From Massilia sp. KIM (GTDB lineage Bacteria > Pseudomonadota > Gammaproteobacteria > Burkholderiales > Burkholderiaceae_D), in contig NZ_MVAD01000001.1 in the NCBI RefSeq assembly GCF_002007115.1, forward strand, positions 2,728,001 through 2,792,000: DNA of 64,000 nucleotides, given 5' to 3'. Below the pieces are notes generated by a model. That model was not told the DNA's origin. It was given only the letters and a program-made list of their open reading frames with translations, and made no database searches. Below are positions 35,177-43,515 of the stretch, piece by piece. Positions within the stretch are counted from its first letter, which is position 1. Every line of letters begins with the position of its first letter. The position numbers and the translations under genes are program-made.

Positions 35177-37330
35177 ATGACCAAGCATCCCTTTACCGCA
35201 GGCCGCGCCGCGCTGGCGCCGGCCCTGCTACTCGCCTGCGCCTGCGCCCAGGCCCAGGACGATATTCCCACCGTCGAAGTCACCGGCCAGGCCCCGCGCG
35301 CCGCCGGCTGGCTCGATCTCGACACCGCCTCGGACGCCGGCAGCCGGCTCGGCCTCACGCCGCGCGAGACGCCGGCCAGCGTCACGGTGGTCGACCGCGC
35401 CCTCATCGAGCTGCGCGGCGCCCAGGACACGCAGGAGATCCTGCGCGCCATTCCCGGCGTGACCGCCCACAACGCGCCGGGCAGCATCGGGGTCAGCTAC
35501 CGCGGCTTCGGCAGCGGCTCGGTGAGCCAGCTGTTCAACGGCATCAACGTGCAGTACGCGATCGCCGCCCGCCCCGTCGACAGCTGGATCGTCGACCGGG
35601 TCGAAGCCATCGGCGGCCCGTCGAGCTTCCTGTACGGCGCCGGCGCCGTGGGCGGCTCTATCAACGTCGTCACCAAGCTGGCCGAGGCGCGCGAGTTCTC
35701 GGAAGCGCGCCTGCGCCTCGGCACGCAAGACCTGGCCGAGACCTCGGTCGGGCTGAACCGGCGCGTGGACGACGGCCATTACGCGCGCATCGACCTCAAT
35801 CACAAGAACACCGGCGGCTGGACCGACGGGACGCATACGCGCGCCACCCAGCTCGCGGCCTCGCTGCGCTCCAGCCTGGGGCGCGGACTGGCGCACACCC
35901 TGGCCTACGAATTCCAGCAGGAAGACGTCGACCGCCCCTACTGGGGCACGCCGCTGCTCAACCCGGCGGCGGGCAGGCTGCGCATCGACGAGCGCACCCG
36001 CTTCAAGAACTACAACAGCGCAGACGGCGTGTACGACCAGCGCATCCACTGGCTGCGCTCGATCACGGAATGGCGGGCGGGCGAGGCCCTGCGCCTGACC
36101 AACACCTTCTATCTTTACGACGCGCTGCGCGACTACCGCAACGTCGAGACCTACCGCTTCAACCCGGCCAACACGGCGGTGGTCCGCTCGGCGGCGCTCC
36201 TGCAGCGCCACGACCAGCGGCTGGTGGGCAACCGCATCGACGCGGTGTACCGTGGCAGCCTTGCCGGGCGCCGCAGCGACTGGGCCTTCGGCCTGGACCT
36301 GAGCCGCAACCGGCAGACGCGCTTCCCGAACAGCCTGTCGAACACGGTCAGCACCGTGGACCCATACAGCTTCCTCACCGAGCGCTTCTTCGACATTGCG
36401 GGCATGCGCCCGGGCTTCCGGCCGGACCGCGACAACAAGGTGCTCACCGCCGCCGTCTACCTCGAGAACCGCAGCGCCCTGCTGCCGGCACTGAATCTGG
36501 TGACGGCCCTGCGCCGCGAGCGCATCGAACTGGACCTGACCAACCGGCGCGAGGTGACCAGCACCAACCCGGCGGGCTTCGAGCGCCGCTACCATCCGAC
36601 CACCGGCCGCATCGGCCTGGCCTGGGACCTGGCGCCGGGCGCGATGGCGTATGTTCAATACGCTACGGCGGCCGATCCGCCCTCGGGCGTACTGTCCACG
36701 GCCTCCTTCGCCGACGTGCGCAACAACAGCGAGCTGACCGAAGGCCGGCAGACCGAGATCGGCGCCAAGTTCGACTTCTGGAACGGCAGGGGCACTGCCA
36801 CCGTGGCCGCCTACGACATCACGCGCCGGAACATCGCCAGCCAGGATCCGGACAACAGCCTGCTGACGGTGCTGGTCGGCGAGCAGTCGGCGCGCGGGGT
36901 CGAACTGTCGGCCGGCGTGCAACCGCTATGGGGGCTGCGGGGGCTGGCCATCCAGGGCAGCCTCGCCTGGGTCGACGCCCGGTACGAGAACTACCGCCAG
37001 GGCGGCGTCTCCCTGGCCGGCAAGACGCCCAACAATACGCCGGAGCACGTGGCCAACCTGTGGGTCTCGTACGAGCCGGTCCACGGCCTCAGGCTGGACG
37101 CCGGCCTGCGCCGCGTCGGCAAGGTGTACGCGGACGCCGGCAATACGCTCAGCTGGCCGGGCTATACCCTGCTCGACCTCGGCCTGCGCTACCAGATCGA
37201 CAAGCGCCTTGCGCTGGTCGGCCGGGTGCGCAACCTGCAGGACAGGATCTACGCCGCCAACCTGAGCAGCGGCATGGCCTACCTGGGCGCGCCGCGCACG
37301 GCGGACCTGGCGCTGCACTACGCCTACTGA
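35177..37330 (+). CDS. TonB-dependent siderophore-type receptor
   Basis: A 717-residue outer-membrane receptor. A signal peptide ends ACAQAQ; the plug domain holds ETPASVTVVDRALIELRGAQ, EILRAIPGVTAHN, and RVEAIGGPSSFLYGAGAVGG. The 22-strand barrel ends in the aromatic LALHYAY. There is no N-terminal signalling (STN) domain. It resembles the siderophore receptor subfamily but may take up another metal chelate; the preceding DUF2946 gene hints at copper. No TonB/ExbBD or siderophore genes are in view. Its 3' end overlaps the convergent DsbA-like gene as that gene is now read. Confidence 0.9.
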   Translation: MTKHPFTAGRAALAPALLLACACAQAQDDIPTVEVTGQAPRAAGWLDLDTASDAGSRLGLTPRETPASVTVVDRALIELRGAQDTQEILRAIPGVTAHNAPGSIGVSYRGFGSGSVSQLFNGINVQYAIAARPVDSWIVDRVEAIGGPSSFLYGAGAVGGSINVVTKLAEAREFSEARLRLGTQDLAETSVGLNRRVDDGHYARIDLNHKNTGGWTDGTHTRATQLAASLRSSLGRGLAHTLAYEFQQEDVDRPYWGTPLLNPAAGRLRIDERTRFKNYNSADGVYDQRIHWLRSITEWRAGEALRLTNTFYLYDALRDYRNVETYRFNPANTAVVRSAALLQRHDQRLVGNRIDAVYRGSLAGRRSDWAFGLDLSRNRQTRFPNSLSNTVSTVDPYSFLTERFFDIAGMRPGFRPDRDNKVLTAAVYLENRSALLPALNLVTALRRERIELDLTNRREVTSTNPAGFERRYHPTTGRIGLAWDLAPGAMAYVQYATAADPPSGVLSTASFADVRNNSELTEGRQTEIGAKFDFWNGRGTATVAAYDITRRNIASQDPDNSLLTVLVGEQSARGVELSAGVQPLWGLRGLAIQGSLAWVDARYENYRQGGVSLAGKTPNNTPEHVANLWVSYEPVHGLRLDAGLRRVGKVYADAGNTLSWPGYTLLDLGLRYQIDKRLALVGRVRNLQDRIYAANLSSGMAYLGAPRTADLALHYAY

Positions 37331-37994
37331 CGCAGGCTGAAGCGCCGGCAGCGCCGTCCGCCGCGCAACCACGCACGGGCTGGGGCAAGCGGCCCTGCGC
37401 GGCCTCGAGCGCGTCTTCCAGCCGGTCGTCGCCCCAGAACATCTCGCCGCCCGCGAAGAAGGTCGGCGCGCCGAAGATGCCGAGGCGGCGGGCCTCCTCG
37501 GTCTGGGCGCGCAGCGCCGCCTTGGCCGCATCCTCTCCGGCCGCGCGGATGATGGCGGCGGGATCGGCCACCAGGCCGTCGAGGGCCGCCAGCGCGGCCT
37601 CCGGGGACGCGATCTCCTGGTCCTGCACATAGTTGCGCGCGGTGATGCGGCGGCAAAACTCGCCGACCCAGGGCTCCCCGGCGGCGAGCAGTGCGATCCT
37701 GCTTCCGAGCACCGAGCTGCGCGGGAACTCGCTCGGGCGGCGGAAGGCCAGCCCATAGCGGGCGGCGCGGCGCTCGACGTCGCGCCAGGCGTAGGCGCCC
37801 TTTTCCTTCTGCTGGACGAAAGGCGCTTCCTTCCAGCCCAGCTCCTTGAAGATCGGGCCGAGCAGGAAGGGCTTCCAGTGCACGCGGACGCCGGCGCCGC
37901 GCGCCGCCTCCTCGATGCGCATGAGCGTGAGATAGCTGTAATTGCTGCCGAACTCGAACCAGAAGTCCAGCACCTGCTCCGGGGATGTCGTCAT
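37149..37994 (-). CDS. 2-hydroxychromene-2-carboxylate isomerase family protein (DsbA-like), extended C-terminus
   Basis: Residues 1-205 form a thioredoxin-fold protein of the HCCA isomerase/kappa GST type: FWFEFGSNYSYLTLMRIEE, HWKPFLLGPIFKELGW, and FGAPTFFAGGEMFWGDDRLEDAL. In this family the protein ends soon after that last segment. Here the frame stays open for about 75 further codons of Ala/Arg/Pro/Cys-rich sequence, 182 bp of it antisense to the TonB receptor gene. This suggests a lost stop codon or frameshift. The ATG at 37994 is preferred (GAAGG upstream); 38006 is an alternative. It uses glutathione in aromatic degradation in known cases; substrate unknown here. Confidence 0.75.
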   Translation of the reverse strand: MTTSPEQVLDFWFEFGSNYSYLTLMRIEEAARGAGVRVHWKPFLLGPIFKELGWKEAPFVQQKEKGAYAWRDVERRAARYGLAFRRPSEFPRSSVLGSRIALLAAGEPWVGEFCRRITARNYVQDQEIASPEAALAALDGLVADPAAIIRAAGEDAAKAALRAQTEEARRLGIFGAPTFFAGGEMFWGDDRLEDALEAAQGRLPQPVRGCAADGAAGASACVSRRSAAPGPPCAARPGRPCRCSGWRRRSCPAGCAPGRPAQGACRSGSAGRGRAGYSPAS

Positions 37995-38023
37995 GGCCGC
38001 CTTCATCGGAAGTTGGTGGAGCC

Positions 38024-38947
38024 TCAGTATACGTCCAGGCGCGGCCGCGCATCGTAGGCGGCGAACAGCTCGACCGCCCAGTCGACGAAGACGCGCGCCT
38101 TGCCGTTCAGGTGGCGGTTGGGCGGGTACATCACGTACATCGGGAAGCGCGGCTGCGACCAGTCGGGCAGCACGGGCACCAGCTCGCCGCTGTCCAGATG
38201 GCGCTGAAGGGCGAAGCGGAAGTTCTGGCCTATGCCCAGCCCGGCGATCAGGGCGCCGGCATGGGCCGTGCTCTCGTTGACCGCCCAGTGGCCGGCGGTG
38301 TCCACTTCCACCTCCTCGCCCTCGCGCTGGAACAGCATCGGGAAGGACCGGCCGCTGAGCGAGGAAAAGTAAGCCACCAGCCGGTGGCCGCTTTCCAGCT
38401 CGCGCGGGTGGCGCGGCAGGCCATGCTGCGCTACGTAGCTGCGGTGGGCGCACACCACCATCTCCAGCTCGCACAGCTTGCGCGCGATGAGCGAGGTCTC
38501 CGCCAGCTCGCCGCCCCGGATCACGCAGTCGATGCCCTCGCCCACCATGTCGGCCTGGCGGTCGCTCACGCCCAGGTAGAGATCGATGTCAGGATAGCGC
38601 GCGCGGAAGTCCGGCAAGGCCGGGACCAGGATCAGGTTGGCCAGCACCGAGCCGACGTCCACCCGCAGCCGCCCCTTGGGCTGGGCGCGCGAGCGGCCCG
38701 CCTCGGCGTCCATGTCCTCCAGCTCGGCCACCAGGCGCAGCGCCCTTTCGTAGTATTGCGCGCCCTCGGGCGTGACGGTCGTGCGGCGCGTGGTGCGGTG
38801 GATCAGGCGCGTGCCGAGATGCTCCTCCAGATCCTGGATCAGCTTGCTGGCCGTGGAACGCGGCAGGTTGAGCTGATCGGCGGCCTTGGAGAAGTTGCCG
38901 GCTTCGGCGATGCGCAGGAAGGTGCGGAGGGCAAGGAGCTGGTCCAT
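38024..38947 (-). CDS. LysR family transcriptional regulator
   Basis: A 307-residue LysR regulator. The N-terminal winged helix contains FLRIAEAGNFSKAADQLNLPRSTASKLIQDLEE split over about residues 10-42, followed by the periplasmic-binding-like effector domain (VRGGELAETSLIARKL-type segment near 145, NESTAHAGALIAGLGIG near 220). It is divergent from an SDR gene across a 107-bp gap holding an inverted repeat, so it probably controls that gene and itself. Inducer unknown. Confidence 0.9.
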   Translation of the reverse strand: MDQLLALRTFLRIAEAGNFSKAADQLNLPRSTASKLIQDLEEHLGTRLIHRTTRRTTVTPEGAQYYERALRLVAELEDMDAEAGRSRAQPKGRLRVDVGSVLANLILVPALPDFRARYPDIDLYLGVSDRQADMVGEGIDCVIRGGELAETSLIARKLCELEMVVCAHRSYVAQHGLPRHPRELESGHRLVAYFSSLSGRSFPMLFQREGEEVEVDTAGHWAVNESTAHAGALIAGLGIGQNFRFALQRHLDSGELVPVLPDWSQPRFPMYVMYPPNRHLNGKARVFVDWAVELFAAYDARPRLDVY

Positions 38948-38976
38948 GAGGGCCGATTATGCATTGCTGTGGATGG

Positions 38977-39017
38977 TATTTCCATGATAACCGGATTTAT
39001 CCGCGCTCATGGAATAT
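38977..39017. promoter_or_regulatory. inverted repeat in the LysR/SDR divergent promoter
   Basis: TATTTCCATGA (38977-38987) and TCATGGAATA (39007-39016) are near-perfect inverted arms that differ by one extra T. They sit 60 to 30 bp from the two start codons, where a LysR dimer pair would bind. Confidence 0.5.
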
Positions 39018-39054
39018 CTACACTCCTCCCATCAACCAACTCAAGGAGGACATC

Positions 39055-39807
39055 ATGAGCAAACTGAACGGCAAAATCGCACTCGTCACCGGCGGCTCGA
39101 CCGGCATCGGCCTGGCCACCGCCCAGCTCTTCGCCAAGGAAGGCGCGCGCGTCTTCATCACCGGCCGCCGCCGGGCCGAGCTGGACGCCGCCGTGGCCGC
39201 CATCGGCCCCAACGCCACCGCGATCCAGGCCGACTCCACCCGCCAGGAAGACCTCGAGCGCGTGGTGGCCACCATCCGCGACGCCGCCGGGCGCCTCGAC
39301 GTGCTGTTCACGAACGCCGGCGGCGGCGACATGCAGCCGCTGGGCCAGATCACCGCCCGCCACGTGGACGAGGCCTTCGAGCGCAACGTCAAGGGCGTGC
39401 TGTTCACCGTGCAGTCGGCCCTGCCCCTGCTGTCGCAGGGCGCCTCGATCGTGCTGACCGGCTCGGTCACCGGCTCCACCGGCACCGCGGCCTTCAGCGT
39501 CTACAGCGCCACCAAGGCGGCGGTGCGCAACTTCGCGCGCAGCTGGATCCTGGACCTGAAAGAGCGCCGCATCCGCGTCAACGTGGTGAGCCCTGGCCCG
39601 GTGCGCACGCCGGGGCTGGTGGAACTGGCGGGGGACGATCCGGCGGCGCAGCAAGGCCTGCTGGACGCGCTGGCCAGCCAGGTGCCGCTCGGCCGCGTGG
39701 CCGAGCCGGAGGAGATCGCGAAGGCGGTGCTGTTCCTGGCGTCGAGCGACGCCAGCTACGTCAACGGCGCCGAGCTGTTCGTCGACGGCGGCATGGCGCA
39801 GGTGTGA
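39055..39807 (+). CDS. SDR family oxidoreductase
   Basis: A 250-residue classical short-chain dehydrogenase. It has TGGSTGIG near residue 13, TNAGGGD near 88, Ser in [10 protein letters not shown], and the catalytic Tyr/Lys in [11 protein letters not shown]. The C-terminal [13 protein letters not shown] is typical of the family. The ATG at 39055 follows AAGGAGGA, a strong ribosome site. It is divergent from the LysR gene that probably regulates it. Substrate is unknown; LysR-controlled pairs of this sort often respond to toxic quinones or aldehydes. Confidence 0.88.
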   Translation: MSKLNGKIALVTGGSTGIGLATAQLFAKEGARVFITGRRRAELDAAVAAIGPNATAIQADSTRQEDLERVVATIRDAAGRLDVLFTNAGGGDMQPLGQITARHVDEAFERNVKGVLFTVQSALPLLSQGASIVLTGSVTGSTGTAAFSVYSATKAAVRNFARSWILDLKERRIRVNVVSPGPVRTPGLVELAGDDPAAQQGLLDALASQVPLGRVAEPEEIAKAVLFLASSDASYVNGAELFVDGGMAQV

Positions 39808-39822
39808 GGCAGCGGATGGGCT

Positions 39823-40749
39823 TCAGCCCATCAGGTAGTGGTCGGCCAGCAGGGCCGCGAACAGCAGCGCGAGGTAGAGCACCGACCACTTGAAGGCCTT
39901 GCGCGCCACCAGGTCGCTGTAGCGGCGGTGCACCAGCCAGCCGTGGCGCAGGAACACGCCGTTCAGCAGCGCGGCCGCCAGCAGGTAGAGCGGCCCGCTC
40001 ATCCCCACCACCCAGGGCAGCGCCGTGCCGGCCGCCAGCGCGATGCTGTAGTACCAGACCATGCGGCCGGTGTAGGCCATCCCGTGCGTCACCGGCAGCA
40101 TCGGCAGGCCGGAACGCGCGTAGTCCTCGCGGCGGTACATCGCCAGCGCCCAGAAATGCGGCGGCGTCCACAGGAAGATGATCATCACCAGCAGCCAGGC
40201 CTGGTGCGGCACCTCGCCCGCCACCGCCGCCCAGCCCAGGGCCGGCGGCATGGCGCCGGCCAGGCCGCCGATGACGATGTTCTGCGAGGTGTTTGGCTTG
40301 AGCAGGATGGTGTAGATGAAGGCGTAGCCGACGAAGGTCGCCAGGGTCAGCCACATGGTGAGCGGATTGACCATCCAGTACAGCGCCGCCATGCCGGCGC
40401 CGCCGATCAGGCTCGAGAACACGATGGTCTGGGCCGCGCTCAATTCGCCGCGCGCGGTGGCGCGGCGCGCGGTGCGCGCCATGCGGGCGTCTACCTTGGC
40501 CTCGATCAGGCAGTTGACGGCGAAGGCGGCGCCGGCCAGCAGCCAGATGCCGCCCGCGCTCCAGAACAGCAGGCCCCAGCCGGGGAAGCCGTCGGTGGCC
40601 AGCAGGCTGCCGATCACGGCGCAGAATACGGTGAGCAGGGTGACGCGCGGCTTGGTGAGGGTCCAGTACTGGGACAGACGGCTAGCCTGCGAGGGCTGGC
40701 ACGCGGACGCGGGCGCCTGGTCCCCCAGGGCGATTTCGAGGTTCGACAT
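39823..40749 (-). CDS. cyoE: heme O synthase (protoheme IX farnesyltransferase)
   Basis: A 308-residue UbiA-family prenyltransferase with about nine membrane helices. The two Asp-rich motifs are clear: [18 protein letters not shown] and [16 protein letters not shown]. It transfers farnesyl to heme b to make heme O for terminal oxidases. Usually it follows cytochrome c oxidase genes; here no oxidase gene is adjacent. Its 3' end lies 15 bp from the convergent SDR gene. Confidence 0.95.
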   Translation of the reverse strand: MSNLEIALGDQAPASACQPSQASRLSQYWTLTKPRVTLLTVFCAVIGSLLATDGFPGWGLLFWSAGGIWLLAGAAFAVNCLIEAKVDARMARTARRATARGELSAAQTIVFSSLIGGAGMAALYWMVNPLTMWLTLATFVGYAFIYTILLKPNTSQNIVIGGLAGAMPPALGWAAVAGEVPHQAWLLVMIIFLWTPPHFWALAMYRREDYARSGLPMLPVTHGMAYTGRMVWYYSIALAAGTALPWVVGMSGPLYLLAAALLNGVFLRHGWLVHRRYSDLVARKAFKWSVLYLALLFAALLADHYLMG

Positions 40750-41216
40750 GGTAATCCGTGGAATGGTTCGCGGCATCCCGGAGGCTGTGCCTGGGACCGG
40801 AAGACGTGCTGGTCGGTCGCGAGCGGGAGCGCGCCGCGCGCGGTCACTCAGGCAGACGAGCGGCGGCAAAATCCGAATGCTACTGGAATTCTCCCGTTTT
40901 AGCGCTTGGGCAAATCGTCCCAGTTGATGGACAGGCAAGAACGTCCCGGTTTCGACCCGCCCTTGCCTATCGTGCCACACACCTTTTGACCCGCTTCCCT
41001 GTACGATGCGGAACAATTGATGCATCAAAGCATGCATCGTCGGGCAACTTCGCCCAAACAAGCAATATAAGTGTCACTTTTCCTGACCCGCGTAAAGGCG
41101 CTGGCCAGGTGGCACACTTTTGCAATAATTGATTATTGCTCAATATTGTTTAATGTATGATGGGCTTGAACGTTGTCGTAGTTTTACCTTCCGGCCCTCT
41201 GCATAAGGAATAGCGC
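40750..41216. other. intergenic region between cyoE and crtE
   Basis: 467 bp without a gene. It becomes AT-rich toward crtE, and holds an 18-bp dyad (41122-41139), a CAATATTG palindrome and a TATGAT -10-like element at 41156-41161. It also holds TGATGCATCA near 41019. This looks like the control region of the carotenoid operon. Confidence 0.6.
41122..41139. promoter_or_regulatory. 18-bp palindrome GCAATAATTGATTATTGC upstream of crtE
   Basis: Perfect 8-bp arms around TG, followed by CAATATTG (41141-41148) and TATGAT at 41156-41161. The dyad covers the -35 position of that element, fitting a repressor or a MerR/LysR-type activator site for carotenoid synthesis. Confidence 0.55.
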
Positions 41217-42206
41217 ATGACTACCAAGACACGGCGGTTCAGCAAGTTCGAGATGGAGAAACGTGACGACCCATCCCTCGAAGAGCTCGCAGCCATGCGC
41301 GACGAGCTGGAACAACGCATCGAATTGCTGCTCGCCGACGGCGGCAGCGGGTCCGACCTCCTCACCCTGGCCATGCGCGCCGGCGCCCTCAGCGCGGGCA
41401 AGCGCATGCGCCCCCTGCTCCTGATGCTGGTCGCGCGCGACCTCGGCTGCAATTCCCAGGCCGTGATCGATGTCGCCTGCGCGGTCGAGCTGGTACATGC
41501 GGCCTCGCTCATGCTCGACGACCTGCCCTGCATGGACGACGCCAAGCTACGCCGCGGCAAGCCCGCCATCCACGTGCAGTTCGGCGAAGACGTGACCATC
41601 CTGGCCGCGATCGGCCTGCTCAGCCGCGCCTTCGGCGTGATCGCTTCGCATCCCGACATTGCGCCCCTCACGCGTGCACGGCTGGTCAGCAAGCTGTCCG
41701 AGACGGTCGGCGCCCAGGGCCTGGTGCGCGGCCAGTTCATGGACCTGCATGGCAGCGCGCGCACGGCCGCCGACATCGCCGCCACCAATGAGCTCAAGAC
41801 CGGCGTGCTGCTCGGCGTCGCGGTCGACATGGCCGCCATCCTGGCCCAGACCGACGACAACGTATGCGCCGCCCTGCGCGCCTTCGCCTTCGCCGCCGGC
41901 CAGGCCTTCCAGATCCGCGACGATTTCCAGGACGGCCCCGGCGCCGACAGTGCGCTGACCGGTAAGGACACCGGCAAGGACGTGGGCAAATCGACTTTCG
42001 TCAATACCCTCGGCCAGGACGAGGCCCAGCGCCGACTGGCTGCCCACCTGTCCGACGCCGACCGTTTCCTGGCCGACGCCATGGGCGGCAAGCAGCGCAC
42101 GCGCCGCTTCGTGCGCAGCCTGTTCTCGCAAGGGATGCCGGCCTTCGGCATGTCCGGCGTTCGCAGCTTCGCCGAGGGCGCGGCACGCGACGCACACGTC
42201 ACTTGA
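41217..42206 (+). CDS. crtE: geranylgeranyl diphosphate synthase CrtE
   Basis: A 329-residue trans-prenyltransferase. The first Asp-rich motif is MLDDLPCMDD, in the DDxxxxD form usual for bacterial short-chain enzymes, and the second is QIRDDFQD. It extends farnesyl diphosphate to the C20 precursor of phytoene. A good AAGGAA site precedes the ATG. It is the first gene of the crtE-X-Y-I-B run, which identifies it as the carotenoid enzyme rather than the housekeeping IspA. Confidence 0.93.
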   Translation: MTTKTRRFSKFEMEKRDDPSLEELAAMRDELEQRIELLLADGGSGSDLLTLAMRAGALSAGKRMRPLLLMLVARDLGCNSQAVIDVACAVELVHAASLMLDDLPCMDDAKLRRGKPAIHVQFGEDVTILAAIGLLSRAFGVIASHPDIAPLTRARLVSKLSETVGAQGLVRGQFMDLHGSARTAADIAATNELKTGVLLGVAVDMAAILAQTDDNVCAALRAFAFAAGQAFQIRDDFQDGPGADSALTGKDTGKDVGKSTFVNTLGQDEAQRRLAAHLSDADRFLADAMGGKQRTRRFVRSLFSQGMPAFGMSGVRSFAEGAARDAHVT

Positions 42207-42210
42207 CGCC

Positions 42211-43515
42211 ATGGCGCACTTTGCCGTCGTAACACCCGCGTTCTACAGCCACTTCAACGCGATGTCCGCGCTCGCGGTCGAGCTGATCGACCGCGGCCAT
42301 CGCGTCACCTTCATCCACCGCCCGGATGCGGCGATGTGGGTGGCGGACGCGCGCATCGGCTTCTACGCGGTGGGCGCCGATACCCACCCGCCCGGCTCGG
42401 TGCACGCGGCGCTGCGCCGCGCCGCCAACCCGGGCAGCCCGCTCGGCCTGCGGCGCGTGATCGCCGACATGGCCGACACCACCGACATGCTGTGCCGCAC
42501 CCTGCCGGCCGCCTTCGAGGCCCTCGGGATCGACGCCGTGCTGGCCGACCAGATGGAAGCCGCCGCCGGCATGGTGGCCGAGGCGCTCGGCATTCCCTTC
42601 GTGTCGGTGGCCTGCGCGCTGCCGGTCAACCGCGAGCCGGGCATTCCGCTGCCGGTGATGCCCTTCGAGTACGGCGACAGCCCGCGCCATCTCAAGATGT
42701 ACGAGGGCTCGACCCGCGTCTACGACTGGATGATGGGGCCGCACCGCCAGGCGGTCGCGCGCCACGCGCACCGCCTCGGGCTGGGCGAACGCGACAACCT
42801 GCACCACTTCCTGTCGCCGCTGGCCCAGGTCAGCCAGAGCACCTCAGGCTTCGACTTCCCGCGCCGCGAGTTGCCCGCCCATTTCCACCACGTGGGCCCG
42901 CTGCGCTTCACCCGGCGCGCCGCCAGCGCCAAGGACCACGACTACTTCGTCCCCGAGGTCGCCGACGACCGGCCCTTCATCTTCACCTCGCTGGGCAGCA
43001 TGCAGGGCTCGCGCTTCTCCCTGTTCCGCCGCATCGTGCGCGCCTGCCGCCCGCTCGGCGCCCAGCTGCTGGTCGCCCATTGCGGCGGCCTGAATGCGGC
43101 GCAGGAAGACGCCCTGCGACGCGAAGGCGCGACCTGGGTATGCGCCTTCGCCAAGCAGGACGTGGTGCTGGCGCGCGCCGACGCCGTGGTCTCGCACGCG
43201 GGCGTGAACACGGTGATGGACGCGATCGCCACGCGCACGCCCATGCTGGTGCTGCCGATCGCCTTCGACCACCCGGGCGCGGCGGCGCGCGTGCTGCATG
43301 CCGGGATCGGCCTGCGCGCCTCGGCGCGCTTTTCCAGCCCCGCGACCATCCGCAAGCACGTGCGCACCCTGCTCGACGACCCGTCCTTCGCGCGCCGCAT
43401 GGAGCCGCTGGCCGAGAACCTGCTGCACGCCGGCGGCACCCCGCGCGCGGCGGACATCGTCGAAGCGGCGCTGCGCCTGACCCGCGAACCGGACGACGTG
43501 GCCTGCCTTGGATAA
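42211..43515 (+). CDS. crtX: zeaxanthin glucosyltransferase CrtX
   Basis: A 434-residue GT1 glycosyltransferase. The N-terminal acceptor domain begins AHFAVVTPAFYSHFNAMSAL, and the C-terminal donor domain carries RPFIFTSLGSMQGSR and the nucleotide-sugar motif DAVVSHAGVNTVMDAIATRTPMLVLP in two halves near residues 327-352. It transfers glucose from UDP-glucose to the hydroxyl groups of zeaxanthin. It starts 4 bp after the crtE stop. Its presence predicts glycosylated zeaxanthin as end product. Confidence 0.92.
   Translation: MAHFAVVTPAFYSHFNAMSALAVELIDRGHRVTFIHRPDAAMWVADARIGFYAVGADTHPPGSVHAALRRAANPGSPLGLRRVIADMADTTDMLCRTLPAAFEALGIDAVLADQMEAAAGMVAEALGIPFVSVACALPVNREPGIPLPVMPFEYGDSPRHLKMYEGSTRVYDWMMGPHRQAVARHAHRLGLGERDNLHHFLSPLAQVSQSTSGFDFPRRELPAHFHHVGPLRFTRRAASAKDHDYFVPEVADDRPFIFTSLGSMQGSRFSLFRRIVRACRPLGAQLLVAHCGGLNAAQEDALRREGATWVCAFAKQDVVLARADAVVSHAGVNTVMDAIATRTPMLVLPIAFDHPGAAARVLHAGIGLRASARFSSPATIRKHVRTLLDDPSFARRMEPLAENLLHAGGTPRAADIVEAALRLTREPDDVACLG

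Noticed and set aside
39815..39832. GATGGGCT/AGCCCATC hairpin as a terminator between SDR and cyoE genes
   Set aside because: It overlaps the cyoE stop and last codons and lacks a T-tract; it may be a chance coding palindrome.
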